Part shown: positions 50,512 through 58,860 of the stretch, piece by piece
How positions within the stretch are numbered: the first letter of the stretch is position 1
Layout of the letters: the number at the start of each line of letters is the position of its first letter
Assembly: GCF_001045455.1 (NCBI RefSeq)
Contig: NZ_LFNE01000001.1
Location: forward strand, 516,682-580,681
DNA length: 64,000 nt
Origin: Chryseobacterium sp. FH2
Lineage (GTDB): Bacteria; Bacteroidota; Bacteroidia; Flavobacteriales; Weeksellaceae
Direction: 5' to 3'
Program-made: the position numbers and the translations under genes
Notes under the pieces: generated by a model
Seen by the model: the letters and a program-made list of their open reading frames with translations, nothing else
Told to the model about the DNA's origin: nothing
Databases searched by the model: none

Positions 50512-52350
50512 TTAATCAAAATTCTGAAGCTCGACAAGCTTGTTGTACATTCCTTTTTTAGCAATTAGGTCATGGTGGGTTCCCTGTTCTACAATGTCTC
50601 CTTTTTCCATGACCACTATCCAATCTGCTTTCTGGATGGTTGAAAGCCTGTGTGCGATAACTAAAGATGTTCTGTTTTCCATCATTTTTTCTAAAGCATC
50701 CTGAACAAATCTTTCCGATTCTGTATCCAATGCGGACGTGGCTTCATCCAAAATCATGATAGGAGGGTTTTTCAATACCGCTCTTGCAATAGAAACCCTT
50801 TGTTTTTGGCCTCCGGAGAGTTTACCCCCATCATCTCCGATATTTGAATCGTACCCTTCAGGAAGTCCGGTAATAAATGAATCTGCATTGGCAATTTTTG
50901 CTGCGGCAATTACTTCTTCCCTGGTTGCATCAGGTTTACCCATCAAAATATTATTGTAAACAGAATCATTAAATAAAACAGATTCTTGTGTTACCATACC
51001 TAAAAGCTGACGGTATTCTTTTAATTTTAAATGTTTAATGTTGGTTCCGTCAATCAAGATTTCTCCTTCTGAAACATCATAAAATCTTGCTAAAAGATTA
51101 GCAATTGTAGTTTTACCACTGCCACTTTGTCCCACAAGAGCCACCGTTTTTCCTTTTGGAATATTCAGTGAGAAGTTTTTAAGAATCGTGTGATCCTTAT
51201 CATAGTAAAAGCCAATATTGTTAAATTCAATTGAATTATTTAACGTAGAAATTGAAACAGGGTTAGCGATTTCATCGATTTTCACGTCTGCATCAAGGAT
51301 TTCCAAAACTCTTTCAAGAGAAGCTTCTCCTTTCTGAACATTGGAAATCGATTGAGATAAACTTTTCACAGGTGGCAAAATCTGGAAGAAAATACCAAGG
51401 AAAACAAGAAAATCTGCAGGAGAAATACTTTGTTCCACAATAATTTGTTTCCCACCGTACCAAGCGATAATTAAGAAAGTAACTGAACCTAAAAACTCGC
51501 TCATGGGCGATGCCAATTCTTTCTTTCTGCCTAATCTTATTGAGCTGTTGATCCATTTTTGCATAGACTGCATAAAACGGTAGTCCATTATTTTTTCTGC
51601 ACTGAAAATCTTAATCACTTTTGTGGATTTCAGGGTTTCATCTACAATAGAAAAAATATTTCCCATTTCATTCTGAGCTTCGTGAGAATCTTTTTTCAGG
51701 CTTTTCCCTATCAAAGCAATCATAGTTCCCATTACCGGCAGTACCAAAAGTGAGAAAAGTGTCATTTCTGTACTCAGGAAGAAAAGTGTTACTAAGGTAC
51801 TGATTAGCATAAATGGTGCGTTGATCAATTCTACCAGGCTTCCCAAAATATTACCTTCAACTTCGCCTACATCGTTAGACATACGAGACATCAAATCTCC
51901 CTTTCTGCTTTCCGTAAAAAAGGAAACGGGTAAAGAAAGTATCTTTCTGTACATCGCTCCACGAAGATCTTTGGTAACTCCTACACGGTAATTGATCAAT
52001 AAAAACGAACCTAAATATCTGAAAAGGTTTCTCAGTAAAAACATAAAAGCTGTTATCACGCAGAGCCAAGCCAAAACGGTAAGGGCGCCATATTCTGTTA
52101 CTAAACTCTGAACATAATAATTGGCATATTCTTTTGCATAAGAGAAAAAATCTAAAATTTCCCCCGAATAAACAGGCGGAGTACTGTATTTTTTAGCCTC
52201 AATAGTCCCGAAAAGCATTCCCAAAACGGGTAAAATAGTTCCCAAGGATGCAATCTGGAAAACAGAATACATAAGGTTGAAAAATAAGCTTCCGTAGATG
52301 TATTTTTGGTGGGGTCTTGCGAACTTTAGTATTTTGATATATTGGTTCAT
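50512..52350 (-). CDS. MsbA-like ABC exporter (lipid A/multidrug type)
   Basis: A 612-residue half-transporter: an N-terminal six-helix transmembrane domain (about 15-330) and a C-terminal nucleotide-binding domain with Walker A GQSGSGKT, Q-loop VTQESVLF, signature LSGGQKQR and Walker B IMILDEATSALDTES, plus H-loop IAHRLS. It probably works as a homodimer. The NBD and TM design resemble MsbA, which flips lipid A, but a multidrug role is possible. Single gene upstream of DUF1801, 41 nt from its own upstream gap. Confidence 0.9.
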   Translation of the reverse strand: MNQYIKILKFARPHQKYIYGSLFFNLMYSVFQIASLGTILPVLGMLFGTIEAKKYSTPPVYSGEILDFFSYAKEYANYYVQSLVTEYGALTVLAWLCVITAFMFLLRNLFRYLGSFLLINYRVGVTKDLRGAMYRKILSLPVSFFTESRKGDLMSRMSNDVGEVEGNILGSLVELINAPFMLISTLVTLFFLSTEMTLFSLLVLPVMGTMIALIGKSLKKDSHEAQNEMGNIFSIVDETLKSTKVIKIFSAEKIMDYRFMQSMQKWINSSIRLGRKKELASPMSEFLGSVTFLIIAWYGGKQIIVEQSISPADFLVFLGIFFQILPPVKSLSQSISNVQKGEASLERVLEILDADVKIDEIANPVSISTLNNSIEFNNIGFYYDKDHTILKNFSLNIPKGKTVALVGQSGSGKTTIANLLARFYDVSEGEILIDGTNIKHLKLKEYRQLLGMVTQESVLFNDSVYNNILMGKPDATREEVIAAAKIANADSFITGLPEGYDSNIGDDGGKLSGGQKQRVSIARAVLKNPPIMILDEATSALDTESERFVQDALEKMMENRTSLVIAHRLSTIQKADWIVVMEKGDIVEQGTHHDLIAKKGMYNKLVELQNFD

Positions 52351-52551
52351 TCAATGAAAAAATTGGAAAACAAAATTACGTAATTTAAATGATAAGACGT
52401 TTTTCATCACTTTTTACTTTAATCAATATGTTTTAGTTCTGTTGCTTTTGTTACAGCTTTTAACAAATGAAATAGGATTAATTTAATTTTTACCCTTCAT
52501 TTGAACAAAAAACCGTCACAACGGAGATTTTTTGTTTGGATTAAAATTTTA

Positions 52552-53472
52552 TTAAAATTTCACTTTATCATTATATGTCGGAGCAAAATTCTTTGGAGTT
52601 AGTTTATCTAAAGTCTTTCCGAAATTATTGATGATTTGTGTTAGATTATCAAAATCAACAACATTAATATCATCATTTTCGTGGTGATAATGAGTAGCTT
52701 TCGTCATGTCAACGGTTGAGAAAGAATGTGCAATGATTTTCTTTTTTACAAAATTCACGTTATCTGATCTGTAAAATAATTGTTCGGAAGCATATGGGTC
52801 AGGATTGATTTTTAAACCATTCACTGCATTTTTATTGAAAGTTTCATCCAAATCTGAAAACTCATCACCGGTCATAAACAAAGCATTTTTTCCGAATTGA
52901 GATTCTGTTGCTACCATTTCAAAATTAAAAAGGGCAGTCATATTATTATAAATTTTATCTAAATTTTTATCCTGGGAAATTGCTTTTGATCCCAGCATTC
53001 CTTTTTCTTCACCATTAAAGGCCATAAAAACCATTGAAAATTCGGGGTTTTTATTTTTGAAATAATCTGCAATTCCTATCAAAGTTGTGATTCCGCTTGC
53101 GTCATCATCGGCTCCGTTATAAATGTTGTCATTCGGGTTACTGCTTGTTCCGATATGATCAAAATGCCCTGAGAAACCTAAATATTTGTCAGTTTTTCCT
53201 TTTTTAATTCCACAGACATTATAGACTGTTTTTCCTTTATAATCAAAGGGAACCAAATAGGAGCTTCCGGTACAGTATTCTAAATTATTCTCTTTGAAAA
53301 GTTTTGTAATATAATGGGCTGCATTTTCGTTTTCAACAGTTCCGATTTCTCGACCTTTCATTTCATCTGAAGCCAGAGTGGCGAGTACAGTTTGTATTCT
53401 TTCTTTTGAAACTTCCTGTGCGAAAGTAAATAGGGAGAAAAGTGAGAATGTAAGATAAGTTAGTTTTTTCAT
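52552..53472 (-). CDS. M28 family metallopeptidase (exported aminopeptidase)
   Basis: A 306-residue secreted enzyme with a signal peptide (residues 1-18, cleavage after FA-Q). The di-zinc site is visible: His103 in SGHFDHIG, Asp123 in NGADDDASG, Glu155-Glu156 in AFNGEEKG; a later Asp/His pair lies in the SFSTVDMTKATHYHHENDD segment. The fold releases N-terminal residues from peptides in the periplasm or outside. Monocistronic. The 52351-52551 gap upstream of the ABC gene holds no recognisable element. Confidence 0.88.
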   Translation of the reverse strand: MKKLTYLTFSLFSLFTFAQEVSKERIQTVLATLASDEMKGREIGTVENENAAHYITKLFKENNLEYCTGSSYLVPFDYKGKTVYNVCGIKKGKTDKYLGFSGHFDHIGTSSNPNDNIYNGADDDASGITTLIGIADYFKNKNPEFSMVFMAFNGEEKGMLGSKAISQDKNLDKIYNNMTALFNFEMVATESQFGKNALFMTGDEFSDLDETFNKNAVNGLKINPDPYASEQLFYRSDNVNFVKKKIIAHSFSTVDMTKATHYHHENDDINVVDFDNLTQIINNFGKTLDKLTPKNFAPTYNDKVKF

Positions 53473-53584
53473 TTTAAATAAAATTTATAAATAATTTGTC
53501 GCAGCTTAAGTGGAAATGTTGCATGTAAAGAAAAAAAACAGCTCCTAAAAAGAAGCTGTTCTCACTCAAAAAATCGTTGTAAGG

Positions 53585-53974
53585 CTATCGAAGTCTGTCT
53601 ACAGATTTTACGAGCCTCTCATCTTTCTTGATATAAACGTTGGCAATAAGCAAACAGATAATCGCAATCAATGGAAAAATTGGCTCAATACCCTTCTCAG
53701 GAAACTGAATTCCTCCGGATAATTTTAGTAACCAGTAAATCAATACACCAATCAACAAAGCGTTTATAATGATGCTGATGTTATTCAGCAAAATTTGTCT
53801 TTTTCTGTTTTTAAAGTTGAATACACTTAGTAATCCAACCAAAACAAGCATTACACAGCCAATATTTATCACAGGAATGCTGCTCAAAATGATAACATCT
53901 TGTCCTGTAACGAACAGAAACACAGCAGCTAAAACTGCTAAAAAAGTCCATATAGTCTGTATTCTTTGTAACAT
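53585..53974 (-). CDS. DUF4293 family membrane protein
   Basis: A 129-residue protein with four hydrophobic helices (about 5-25, 30-50, 63-82, 95-115). It begins MLQRIQTIWTFLAVLAAVFLF, the opening of DUF4293 (Bacteroidota). Its function is unknown; it is usually adjacent to rho, as here, where it is divergently transcribed from it. A predicted positive C-terminus follows the last helix. Confidence 0.83.
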   Translation of the reverse strand: MLQRIQTIWTFLAVLAAVFLFVTGQDVIILSSIPVINIGCVMLVLVGLLSVFNFKNRKRQILLNNISIIINALLIGVLIYWLLKLSGGIQFPEKGIEPIFPLIAIICLLIANVYIKKDERLVKSVDRLR

Positions 53975-54118
53975 TGAATATTAAATTCTAGGCAAAAGTA
54001 GTATAAATTTTGCACAATTCAAAAATAAGTGTAGATTTGCATTATACAATGTACTTGAAAACAAAAGTCACCGGACTTACTTTTCTTACTCACAATTAAT
54101 TACATTTTTACATTAAAT

Positions 54119-55930
54119 ATGTTTAACATAGAAACGTTAAGGTCAAAATCCGTAACGGAACTGACTAAAATCTTAAAGGATTTGGGCGTTAAGGTTGCAA
54201 GAAACAGCAATGAGAATGATAAAATCTTTGCAGTTCTTGACTTTCAAGCTTCTAACCCTAAAATTGCCAAAGATTATTTCAACAACACAGAAACCAGTAT
54301 GAATGCTGAAGAAGCTGAAGCAGAAAAACCGGCAAAAGCTCCTGTGAAAAAGGCTGCACCGAAGAAGACTGCAGCAAAACCCAGACAAAATGCAACTGCA
54401 AAAGCAGCAGCTGAAGAAAAACCGGAAGAGAAAGAAGTGGTTTCAGAAGAGGTGAAAACTGAACAACCGCAAGAAGTGAAAACTGAAACGGTAACAACAG
54501 AGCCTCCAACTGAAAACCAAAATAAAAAGAAACGGAGAAGAGTTCCTGCAACAGATACGGGTAATACCGAAACAACTCCACAGCAGAAAACAGAAACTCC
54601 TAAAAACACAGAATCTCAGGAACCTGCTCCAGCAGAAGAAAAGCCGAATATCCCTCACCCTCAGGCTAGACCTCAAAAAGGACAAAACCATCCGCAAAAC
54701 GGTGGAAACCAACATAGAAATCAAAACCCAAATCCTAACCAAAATCAAAATAGGCAACAGCAACAGCATTCTGAAAGACAGGACGATCATCACGACCACA
54801 AAAAAGAGTTCAATTTTGACGGAATGGTAAGTATTGAAGGAGTTTTAGAAATTTTACCTGATAACTACGGATTTTTACGCTCGTCAGATTTCAGTTATAT
54901 TTCTTCTCCGGATGATGTATATGTTTCGACTGCCCAAATCAGGAATTTTGGTTTAAAAACGGGAGATACGGTAAGAGGAATTGTAAGGCTTCCAAAAGAA
55001 GGTGAGAAATATTTTTCATTGCTAAGACCAACGGAAGTTAACGGACGTGATTTAGCATTCATCAAAGATCGTGTTGCTTTTGAATATTTAACACCGCTTT
55101 TCCCGGAAGAGAAATTTAATCTAGCCGGTAATAATTCTACATTGTCTACAAGGATTGTTGATTTGTTTGCTCCAATTGGGAAAGGGCAAAGAGCGATGAT
55201 TGTTGCCCAGCCTAAAACAGGTAAAACAATGCTTTTGAAGGATATTGCTAATTCTATTGCAGCAAACCATCCTGAAGTTTATATGATTGTACTTCTGATA
55301 GACGAGCGTCCTGAAGAAGTTACTGATATGGAAAGAAGCGTAAATGCAGAAGTTGTTGCATCTACATTTGATGAGGCGGCAGATAAGCACGTAAAAGTAG
55401 CTAACCTTGTTTTGGCAAAGGCTCAGAGAATGGTAGAGTGTGGGCATGATGTCGTGATTTTATTAGACTCTATTACAAGATTGGCAAGAGCTTACAATAC
55501 AGTGACTCCTGCATCCGGTAAGGTACTTTCTGGTGGTGTGGACGCCAATGCGCTTCACAAGCCAAAAAGATTCTTCGGAGCTGCAAGAAAAATTGAGGGC
55601 GGCGGTTCATTAACTATTATTGCGACAGCACTTATCGATACAGGTTCTAAAATGGATGAGGTTATCTTTGAAGAATTCAAGGGAACAGGTAACATGGAGC
55701 TTCAGTTAGATAGAAAAATTGCCAACAGAAGAATTTATCCTGCAATTGATTTAGTTTCTTCCAGTACCCGTAGAGATGATTTGCTTCTGGATGAGGTAAC
55801 TTCTCAAAGAATGTGGATTTTAAGAAAATATCTTTCTGAAATGAATCCTGTAGAAGCTATGGAATTTGTAAATAAAAATATGAAAGGAACCCGTAACAAC
55901 GAAGAATTCCTCATGTCTATGAATAAATAA
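54119..55930 (+). CDS. rho: Transcription termination factor Rho with a long disordered insertion
   Basis: A 603-residue Rho against 419 in E. coli. The N-terminal Rho-N helix bundle (1-55) is followed by a ~175-residue low-complexity region (57-230), first Lys/Ala/Glu/Pro/Thr-rich, then Asn/Gln/His-rich. The RNA-binding OB domain (about 232-310) and ATPase domain with Walker [11 protein letters not shown] and [15 protein letters not shown] complete it. The insertion is typical of Bacteroidota Rho, where related regions phase-separate (from literature on Bacteroides; here inferred). A terminator follows. Confidence 0.96.
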   Translation: MFNIETLRSKSVTELTKILKDLGVKVARNSNENDKIFAVLDFQASNPKIAKDYFNNTETSMNAEEAEAEKPAKAPVKKAAPKKTAAKPRQNATAKAAAEEKPEEKEVVSEEVKTEQPQEVKTETVTTEPPTENQNKKKRRRVPATDTGNTETTPQQKTETPKNTESQEPAPAEEKPNIPHPQARPQKGQNHPQNGGNQHRNQNPNPNQNQNRQQQQHSERQDDHHDHKKEFNFDGMVSIEGVLEILPDNYGFLRSSDFSYISSPDDVYVSTAQIRNFGLKTGDTVRGIVRLPKEGEKYFSLLRPTEVNGRDLAFIKDRVAFEYLTPLFPEEKFNLAGNNSTLSTRIVDLFAPIGKGQRAMIVAQPKTGKTMLLKDIANSIAANHPEVYMIVLLIDERPEEVTDMERSVNAEVVASTFDEAADKHVKVANLVLAKAQRMVECGHDVVILLDSITRLARAYNTVTPASGKVLSGGVDANALHKPKRFFGAARKIEGGGSLTIIATALIDTGSKMDEVIFEEFKGTGNMELQLDRKIANRRIYPAIDLVSSSTRRDDLLLDEVTSQRMWILRKYLSEMNPVEAMEFVNKNMKGTRNNEEFLMSMNK

Positions 55931-55950
55931 ATTTGATTTTTATTAAATAT

Positions 55951-55984
55951 AAAGCACAGATATTTTAAGTCTGTGCTTTTTTGT
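55951..55984 (+). terminator. Terminator after rho
   Basis: AAAGCACAGA / TCTGTGCTTT stem with an 8-9 nt loop and a trailing T-run, 20 nt past the rho stop. Confidence 0.8.
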
Positions 55985-56085
55985 TGGAAGATAGAGAAAG
56001 TTGGCAGTTTAATCTTTATCTAAAAATTTAATCAGTCTAAATCAATATATCAATGTTAAAGATTTATTAAAGTAATCCCCATTTT

Positions 56086-56116
56086 TTGAAAATGGGCTAA
56101 TTAATGGTTAACTTTG
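56086..56116 (+). promoter_or_regulatory. Bacteroidota promoter of sod
   Basis: TTG at 56086-56088 and TAACTTTG at 56109-56116 with a 20-nt spacer match the lineage consensus; start of transcription about 20 nt before ATG 56142. Confidence 0.65.
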
Positions 56117-56141
56117 GATTATAACATTAAAAATAATAATT

Positions 56142-56738
56142 ATGTCATTTGAATTACCAAAACTAGGATATGCTTACGATGCTTTAGAGCCGACTATTGA
56201 TGCAAAAACTATGGAAATCCACCATACAAAGCACCACCAAGCATATATCGACAATTTAAATAATGCCATCAAAGGAACTGATTTAGAAGGGAAAACTATT
56301 GAGGAGATCTGCCAGACAGGAACTGATAAGCCGGCGGTAAGAAACAATGGTGGTGGTCATTTTAACCATTCATTGTTCTGGGAAATATTGACTCCGGGCG
56401 GAAGCAATGAGCCCGTAGGAAATGTAAAAGCTGCTATTGAAGCTTACGGTGGTTTTGAAAAGTTCAAAACTGATTTTTCTGATGCTGCTAAAACAAGATT
56501 TGGTTCAGGATGGGCTTGGTTGGTAAAAAATGCTGACGGTTCTGTTTCCGTATCTTCGACTCCGAATCAGGATAATCCATTAATGCCTGTTGCAGATGTT
56601 AAAGGAACTCCGGTTTTAGGGCTTGACGTTTGGGAGCACGCTTATTATTTAAACTACCAAAACAGAAGGCCTGATTATGTTGCAGCATTTTTCTCTGTGG
56701 TAAACTGGGATAAAGTTGAGGAATTATTCAACAAATAA
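56142..56738 (+). CDS. sodA: Superoxide dismutase, Mn/Fe family
   Basis: A 198-residue cytoplasmic SOD. Metal ligands are His27 (MEIHHTKHH), His76 ([10 protein letters not shown]), Asp162 and His166 ([14 protein letters not shown]). The [11 protein letters not shown] block, without the Fe-type AAQxWNHxFYW form, suggests manganese, though cambialistic use is possible. It has its own promoter and terminator. Usual length for the family. Confidence 0.95.
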   Translation: MSFELPKLGYAYDALEPTIDAKTMEIHHTKHHQAYIDNLNNAIKGTDLEGKTIEEICQTGTDKPAVRNNGGGHFNHSLFWEILTPGGSNEPVGNVKAAIEAYGGFEKFKTDFSDAAKTRFGSGWAWLVKNADGSVSVSSTPNQDNPLMPVADVKGTPVLGLDVWEHAYYLNYQNRRPDYVAAFFSVVNWDKVEELFNK

Positions 56739-56757
56739 TTTTTAACTATTATAAAAG

Positions 56758-56790
56758 AAAAGGTTCAGAAGAAATTCTGAACCTTTTTTT
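56758..56790. terminator. Terminator between sod and the convergent gene
   Basis: AAAGGTTCAGAA / TTCTGAACCTTT with a GAAA loop and T-run. It may serve both strands. Confidence 0.8.
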
Positions 56791-56795
56791 GTTTG

Positions 56796-57218
56796 CTAAT
56801 ATCGTACGGCATCACTTCCTGTGAGTCCATTCATTTTTAAACCATATTTCCAGTTTACATAGGCGAAAACCTGATACAGTTTGTATTCAAATTTTAATCC
56901 GTAGTTTTCGTTAGAATCATAATCAATTGAGGATTCTATAATATTTCTATATCTGCCGGAAGCATAATAAGCATTCCATTCGTTGACTAAAATTGCATTT
57001 TTAGATTTTAAATAAGATTCCGAATATTGGCTCATCGGTTTGGCAATTGCATTCAGGAAATAATCATATTGTGTGTCAATTACTGTGATATCCCATTCTC
57101 CGTCTTCATTTTTGGCAGGTTTTATTTCATGTTCTTCTTTGTTGGCTTTAGGTTTAGTTTGAGAAAGGCAATTCAATGGAATAAAAGCCATTAATATTAT
57201 TAAGATTAGATTTTTCAT
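56796..57218 (-). CDS. Small exported hypothetical protein (possibly DUF6146)
   Basis: A 140-residue exported protein: signal peptide 1-20 (MKNLILIILMAFIPLNCLSQ; the Cys at 17 lacks a perfect lipobox). The mature part includes KPAKNEDGEWDITVIDTQYDYFLNAIAKPMSQYSESYLKSKN, aromatic and Tyr-rich, then a KLYQVFAYVNWKYGLKMNG helix. I recall a DUF6146 family of this style in flavobacteria, but membership is not confirmed. ATG 57218 is preferred to 57251, as the latter lies in the terminator stem region. Separate from the nuclease gene, because a terminator lies between. Confidence 0.7.
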   Translation of the reverse strand: MKNLILIILMAFIPLNCLSQTKPKANKEEHEIKPAKNEDGEWDITVIDTQYDYFLNAIAKPMSQYSESYLKSKNAILVNEWNAYYASGRYRNIIESSIDYDSNENYGLKFEYKLYQVFAYVNWKYGLKMNGLTGSDAVRY

Positions 57219-57235
57219 GACAGATTGTTTTGTAC

Positions 57236-57262
57236 TAAAAAAGCACTCCAATAAGAGTGCCT
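57236..57262 (-). terminator. Terminator of the nuclease/phosphatase gene
   Basis: On the minus strand a GGCACTC-like stem (GCACTC/GAGTGC) is followed by a T-run, 5-30 nt beyond the stop at 57267. Confidence 0.75.
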
Positions 57263-57266
57263 TTCT

Positions 57267-58466
57267 TTATTTTTTTATATATTCTTTTTGAACGACTGAA
57301 ACCGCAGGGAAGTGGTCACTATAACCTCCGGTGAATCTGTCACCATCCCAAGAACGTAAAGGATAGCCTTTCCATTGCCCTTCTTTATTTACTAAATAGG
57401 ATGGAGCATAAATTTCAGCCTTGTAGATACTATAAGTAGGAGTTAATTTTTCAGGGGAATATAAATTTTTTGAAACAATAATCTGATCAAATAAGTTCGG
57501 GGCATCTCTGTATGCTAAAGAAGCTACTCCGGCTTTAAATAATTTATACATTAAATTATAATAAGGATATTTATCAGATAATTCGTTTGGATCTCCCACG
57601 GCGGTTAAGTATTTTTTTAAGCTTGGGCTTACAGGATCGTCATTGTAATCTCCCATTGAGAAAATTTTAATTCCCGGATTTTCTGTTGTGATTTTGTCCA
57701 TTTCATTTTTCAAAACAGTTGCAGCAGCGTTTCTTTTTGCTTGTGAAATGGCTTCACCACCTCTTCTTGAAGGCCAGTGATTCATCAAAACGGCAACTTT
57801 CTCACCATCTAATAAGCCAATTGCAACCACAATGTCTCTTGTATATTCTCTTCTTCCGTCTTCATTAAAGATTTTGATTTCTTTTTTATATGAATTTAAA
57901 ACAGAAAATCTTCCCTTTTGATAAATAATAGCAACATCAATACCTCTTGCATCATAAGAATTGAAGTGAACAATTCCATAATTACTTTTTGCTAATTGTG
58001 GCTGTTTGATTAAATCTTCAATTACCTGCCTGTTTTCAACCTCAATAAGTCCACAAATTGCAGGATTGTCATTGGTATATTGTCTTCCAAGTTCAGAAAT
58101 TACCTGAGCTTCGTTAGCTAATTTTTGATTGTAAAACTTTGTACCCCATCTTTTAGGGCTGTTTTCAGTAAAATCGTCTGCTAAAATTTGTTTACGAATC
58201 ACTTTTTTCCCAATCAGAAGCTCGTCGCTCCATTCTCCTTTATAATCTTCAGTTGTTTCTAAAAATTTTAAAGAATCTAAAGGTACACTTCTGTGGAAAG
58301 CAGGATTGGAAATGGATAGTGTTCCATCAATATAATCCGCAGAAGGAACTGTATCCCAAAGGTTTTCAACGTTTAAAAAACCTACAGCAGCTCTTTTTAC
58401 CTGTTTTTGTTGTGAAAATGCAAATCCGTAACAAAAAACAGCTGCAGCGATTAAATATTTTTTCAT
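57267..58466 (-). CDS. Exported endonuclease/exonuclease/phosphatase family protein
   Basis: A 399-residue secreted enzyme of the EEP fold. Signal peptide 1-18 (cleavage after FS-QQ). Core motifs: GFLNVENLWDT (Asn and Glu of the first metal site), ICGLIEVENR, DVAIIYQKGRF, LMNHWPSRRGG, FSMGDYNDDPVS and the C-terminal GGYSDHFPAV (catalytic Asp-His). It may act as a DNase, phosphodiesterase or lipid phosphatase outside the cytoplasm; the substrate is not determined. Divergent from the TonB/DUF5689 pair across 394 bp. Confidence 0.85.
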   Translation of the reverse strand: MKKYLIAAAVFCYGFAFSQQKQVKRAAVGFLNVENLWDTVPSADYIDGTLSISNPAFHRSVPLDSLKFLETTEDYKGEWSDELLIGKKVIRKQILADDFTENSPKRWGTKFYNQKLANEAQVISELGRQYTNDNPAICGLIEVENRQVIEDLIKQPQLAKSNYGIVHFNSYDARGIDVAIIYQKGRFSVLNSYKKEIKIFNEDGRREYTRDIVVAIGLLDGEKVAVLMNHWPSRRGGEAISQAKRNAAATVLKNEMDKITTENPGIKIFSMGDYNDDPVSPSLKKYLTAVGDPNELSDKYPYYNLMYKLFKAGVASLAYRDAPNLFDQIIVSKNLYSPEKLTPTYSIYKAEIYAPSYLVNKEGQWKGYPLRSWDGDRFTGGYSDHFPAVSVVQKEYIKK

Positions 58467-58860
58467 TCTCTTAGTATATTCAAAAATTAAGGGGTTAAAA
58501 ATACTAATTTTATATAAGAAAGATGTTAAAAATATTTTAACAAACTTTTTTTAACGATCGGAAGAGTTCATTTACATTTTTTTTAAATAGTAATATAAGG
58601 TTAACAAAGCTTAATAGAATAAATGATAAAAAAAGCCTTATTTGTGAAGAATAATTATTTATCCTTATGGAATGGATTGGATTTAAAATATTCAGAAAAC
58701 TGGTTTTTTGCAATTAATGATAAACAACTGGTTTTTTTATGGAAATGGTGGTAGGTTAAGAAAAATTAATAGAATAAATTATTAAAAATGTTTGAGTTAA
58801 TGAAAATAGTTCTAAATTTGTTGCCCCTTAAATAAAGAAGGAGTTAAAAATAAGTTTATT
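58467..58860. other. 394-bp intergenic gap between divergent nuclease and TonB operons
   Basis: AT-rich, with no RNA-like structure or open frame of note. It contains the promoter at 58791-58820 for the TonB operon. Nothing else was recognised; the end nearer the nuclease gene probably holds its promoter. Confidence 0.7.
58791..58820 (+). promoter_or_regulatory. Promoter of the TonB-DUF5689 operon
   Basis: TTTG at 58791-58794 and TAAATTTG at 58813-58820 with an 18-nt spacer match the Bacteroidota promoter pattern. Leader of about 30 nt before ATG 58861, with a purine-rich AAGAAGGAG near 58840-58848. Confidence 0.7.

Noticed and set aside
54173..54799. Several open frames on the minus strand opposite rho
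   Set aside because: They mirror the low-complexity insert of rho in other frames and give hydrophobic, repetitive peptides without start signals or domains.
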